Shown here: positions 31,150-32,539 of the stretch, piece by piece
Layout: the number at the start of each line of letters is the position of its first letter
Numbering within the stretch: position 1 is the first letter of the stretch
Assembly (NCBI RefSeq): GCF_050433445.1
Contig: NZ_JBNPXF010000031.1
Coordinates: 1-32,539, forward strand
DNA: 32,539 nucleotides
Direction of reading: 5' to 3'
Source of the DNA: Kroppenstedtia sanguinis
Lineage (GTDB): Bacteria; Bacillota; Bacilli; Thermoactinomycetales; DSM-45169
Made by a program: the position numbers and the translations under genes
The notes under the pieces: generated by a model
Databases searched by the model: none
Seen by the model: the letters and a program-made list of their open reading frames with translations, nothing else
Told to the model about the DNA's origin: nothing

Positions 31150-32362
31150 CGAATGTGGGATCCTCCTTTTTTGGGTTCACCTTGGAGTAGACCTCTGTCG
31201 GCAACCCCCACAGCTGAATAAAACCGACAGCCGCTTGGTGATTGAAAGTGTCTTCCGGTGTGTAAGTGGCCAACTCTTCGCTGTACAGGGAGTATTTCGA
31301 CTCCCGGCCTGTCACCACCGCTTGACCTTTAAACAGGCGGACGCGGACAGTCCCGGTTACCGTCGCCTGGGTCTCCTGCACAAAAGCATCCAGGGCTGTC
31401 ATCAATGGAGAGAACCAGAGTCCCTCATAAGCCAGCTCCGCCCATTTCCCTTCTACTACTGGATTGAAGCGAGCCATTTCCCGGGTCTGGGTCAGAAATT
31501 CCAGCTCCCGGTGGGCGGTGATCAATGTCATCGCCGCCGGACATTCGTAAACTTCACGGGATTTGATCCCCACCAGTCGATTTTCCACATGATCGATCCG
31601 TCCCACCCCGTGCTTGCCAGCTAGTTGATTCAGTTCGGAAACCAACTGATGGAAAGGCAGCTGGTTTCCGTTGAGAGAAACCGGCTTGCCCTGCTGGAAC
31701 GCGATCTCTACATCTTCCGGTTCGTCCGGAGTGTCTTCCACAGCTACAGTCCACTCATATGCCCCCGTCGGCGGAGCTGCCCAAGGATCCTCCAGGACAC
31801 CGCATTCGCAACTTCTCCCCCACAGGTTTTGATCGATACTGTAGGGATTATCCAGATCCACCGGGATCGGAATTCCATGATTTTGCGCATAAGCGATCTC
31901 TTCGTCCCGGGACATCGCCCATTCTCGGACCGGGGCGATCACTTCCAATTCGGGGTTCAGGGCTTTGACCGCTACTTCAAACCGTACCTGGTCATTCCCT
32001 TTGCCTGTGCATCCATGGGCGACCGCCACCGCCCCCTCTGCTGTCGCCACCTTGACCAGCACTTCAGCGATCAAAGGACGGGACAGAGCAGAAACCAGGG
32101 GATACTTCCCTTCATACAACGCATTAGCTTTCAGCGCTGGCAACAGATAATGTTCCGCAAACCACTGTCGTGTATCCACTACCAGAGACTTGACCGCTCC
32201 CACTTTCAGCGCCTTTTCCTTGACAAAATCCAGGTCTTTTCCTTCTCCCACATCGAGAGCGACTGCGACAACATCGTATCCGTAGTTTTCCTTCAACCAC
32301 TGAATCGCCACCGATGTATCCAGGCCACCGGAATAGGCGAGAATCACTTTTCCTTTGCTCAC
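31100..32362 (-). CDS. argG: Argininosuccinate synthase
   Basis: ArgG joins citrulline and aspartate with ATP to give argininosuccinate. The PP-loop AYSGGLDTSV (9-18) and the GCTGKGNDQVRFE citrulline/aspartate-site block (about 116-128) are intact. Start GTG 32362 has AAGGGG at 9-base spacing. The 420-residue frame is longer than the usual 400-405 and overlaps argH by 50 bases. If the A-run at 31163-31168 had one more A, the frame would end with GGSHIR and a TGA overlapping the argH ATG. That would give about 405 residues and the common ATGA coupling. So the C-terminal 21 residues are doubtful. Confidence 0.95.
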   Translation of the reverse strand: MSKGKVILAYSGGLDTSVAIQWLKENYGYDVVAVALDVGEGKDLDFVKEKALKVGAVKSLVVDTRQWFAEHYLLPALKANALYEGKYPLVSALSRPLIAEVLVKVATAEGAVAVAHGCTGKGNDQVRFEVAVKALNPELEVIAPVREWAMSRDEEIAYAQNHGIPIPVDLDNPYSIDQNLWGRSCECGVLEDPWAAPPTGAYEWTVAVEDTPDEPEDVEIAFQQGKPVSLNGNQLPFHQLVSELNQLAGKHGVGRIDHVENRLVGIKSREVYECPAAMTLITAHRELEFLTQTREMARFNPVVEGKWAELAYEGLWFSPLMTALDAFVQETQATVTGTVRVRLFKGQAVVTGRESKYSLYSEELATYTPEDTFNHQAAVGFIQLWGLPTEVYSKVNPKKEDPTFDETLGRAIYQANQPTR

Positions 32363-32395
32363 GGGCCGAACACCCCTTAATAATCATTCGTTGTT

Positions 32396-32411
32396 TTGTA
32401 TTATTATACAA
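32396..32411. promoter_or_regulatory. ArgR/AhrC-like operator in the argGH promoter
   Basis: TTGTAT-TATT-ATACAA is a perfect inverted repeat with 6-bp arms overlapping the -10 box. The core TGTAT-N4-ATACA differs from the ARG-box core TGAAT-N4-ATTCA at one base per arm. It is a plausible arginine repressor site. Confidence 0.5.
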
Positions 32412-32431
32412 ACGGTCAAATAAAAAGTCCA
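32403..32431 (-). promoter_or_regulatory. argGH promoter
   Basis: Minus-strand TGGACT (plus 32426-32431), a 17-base spacer and a perfect TATAAT (plus 32403-32408). Transcription would start about 35 bases before the GTG start. Confidence 0.7.
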
Positions 32432-32476
32432 CCCCAGATTTCGGGATGTGGTATTATCCCCATACGGTAGACAGTG

Positions 32477-32502
32477 AAAAAAGTCCATCTGGTAAGATGG
32501 AC
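32477..32502 (-). terminator. Intrinsic terminator upstream of the argGH promoter
   Basis: A perfect 8-bp stem GTCCATCT/AGATGGAC (32483-32490, 32495-32502) with a 4-base loop is followed on the minus strand by TTTTTTC. It would end a leftward transcript entering from beyond the right edge. Confidence 0.75.
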
Positions 32503-32519
32503 AAAAGCACTGAACTGCC

Positions 32520-32539
32520 GGAGGGGATTTTCTTATGGC
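32520..32539 (+). other. Right edge: possible plus-strand gene start or minus-strand gene end
   Basis: On the plus strand GGAGGGG (32520-32526) stands 8 bases before ATG 32535, an excellent start signal for a gene continuing past the window. On the minus strand TAA (plus 32533-32535) could instead end a leftward gene whose terminator is the hairpin at 32477-32502. Five bases of coding sequence cannot decide. Confidence 0.35.

Noticed and set aside
1..32539. CRISPR arrays, tRNA or rRNA genes, prophage or toxin-antitoxin modules
   Set aside because: I looked for regularly spaced repeats, clover-leaf sequences, rRNA motifs and phage structural genes on both strands and found none.

Overview
The window looks like a chromosomal segment of a Gram-positive, endospore-forming member of the Bacillales. 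Gene content and order suggest Thermoactinomycetaceae (relatives of Kroppenstedtia or Desmospora); that family placement is inference. The evidence is strong AGGAGG-type ribosome binding sites, frequent GTG/TTG starts, B. subtilis-like gene order (ftsE-ftsX ... ctpB ... uvrB-uvrA ... yvlD ... hprK-lgt-yvoD-ppaX-yvoF), a CotS-like spore coat gene, and a Gram-positive LexA box in front of uvrB. Nearly all genes lie on the minus strand, so the window reads right to left.

Right to left: argG-argH (arginine synthesis) sits behind a promoter overlapped by an ArgR-like palindrome. Next come ftsE-ftsX and a secreted coiled-coil/M23 protein, forming one operon for cell-wall hydrolase control. Then ctpB (S41 protease), the LexA-controlled uvrB-uvrA excision-repair operon, a DUF302 gene, a small basic-protein gene on the plus strand, yvlD, a PucR-type regulator, and a MalK/UgpC/MsmX-type sugar ABC ATPase. 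A lone CDP-alcohol phosphatidyltransferase precedes hprK, lgt, yvoD, ppaX and yvoF. HprK makes pyrophosphate when it dephosphorylates Ser-HPr, and PpaX hydrolyses it, so this cluster links carbon catabolite control with lipoprotein maturation.

The left third is more accessory: a lone RND efflux pump with two palindromes in its leader, a von Willebrand factor A lipoprotein, a CocE/X-Pro dipeptidyl-peptidase family hydrolase, a 5'-truncated CotS-like gene, a secreted phytase-like protein with AT-richer codons, and a partial unknown gene running off the left edge.

The most notable unexplained structure is a family of short interspersed elements. Three copies (15469-15670, 17031-17234, 24682-24941) are 202, 204 and 260 bp long. 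They have imperfect ~18-bp terminal inverted repeats starting CAGG. Each is flanked by a 9-bp direct repeat that differs between copies, the mark of independent transposition. None encodes a transposase, so they behave like a MITE. One copy supplies the stop codon of the PucR-type regulator, one abuts the LexA box of uvrB, and one splits a small palindrome upstream of the phosphatidyltransferase gene. A 25-base match to the element end also lies at 121-145.
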